Part shown: in pieces, positions 6,170-7,108 of the stretch
Layout of the letters: every line of letters begins with the position of its first letter
Numbering within the stretch: position 1 is the stretch's first letter
Assembly: GCA_016201085.1 (NCBI GenBank)
Contig: JACQDO010000292.1
Coordinates: forward strand, 1 to 7,108
Reading direction: 5' to 3'
DNA length: 7,108 bases
From: Hyphomicrobiales bacterium
GTDB taxonomy: Bacteria; Pseudomonadota; Alphaproteobacteria; Rhizobiales; Xanthobacteraceae
The notes under the pieces: model-generated
Seen by the model: only the letters and a program-made list of their open reading frames with translations
Told to the model about the DNA's origin: nothing
Databases searched by the model: none
Translations under genes and position numbers: made by a program

Positions 6170-7108
<939 letters not shown>

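Overview
The window looks like ordinary chromosomal DNA from a high-GC alphaproteobacterium of the order Hyphomicrobiales (Rhizobiales), most likely near the Bradyrhizobium / Rhodopseudomonas / Xanthobacteraceae group. This rests on the protein types and gene order, on an Irr-type iron-control palindrome before a suf operon, and on a short palindromic repeat of the kind scattered through Bradyrhizobium-like genomes. No mobile element, phage gene, CRISPR array, tRNA or rRNA is visible.

Layout, left to right. Positions 1-2646 (+) hold the 3' part of a large DUF3971/AsmA-like (YhdP-type) envelope protein gene whose start lies outside the window. Its frame breaks at about 1186-1203, exactly at a perfect 9-bp inverted repeat, and a block of the protein is probably missing there. 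It converges with tyrS (2660-3916, -), leaving 13 bases between the stop codons. Upstream of tyrS on the same strand come a REP-like palindromic repeat (3932-3993) and a small alpha/beta hydrolase gene (4002-4664, -).

A 254-bp divergent intergenic region (4665-4918) follows. It carries a perfect 7-1-7 palindrome resembling the Irr iron-control element, then two strong inverted repeats in tandem. It leads into the suf operon on the + strand: a class I (IscS/NifS-like) cysteine desulfurase, often called sufS2 in rhizobia (4919-6073), and sufB (6170 to the right edge, incomplete).

The two suf genes work together. The desulfurase takes sulfur from cysteine as an enzyme-bound persulfide, and SufB is the scaffold subunit of the SufBCD complex on which Fe-S clusters are built. 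Iron control of this operon fits the palindrome upstream. tyrS is housekeeping, the hydrolase is of unknown substrate, and the AsmA-like protein belongs to envelope maintenance or lipid transport. I found no convincing undescribed system. The points most worth a second look are the broken AsmA-like gene with a hairpin at its junction, and the layered suf leader region.
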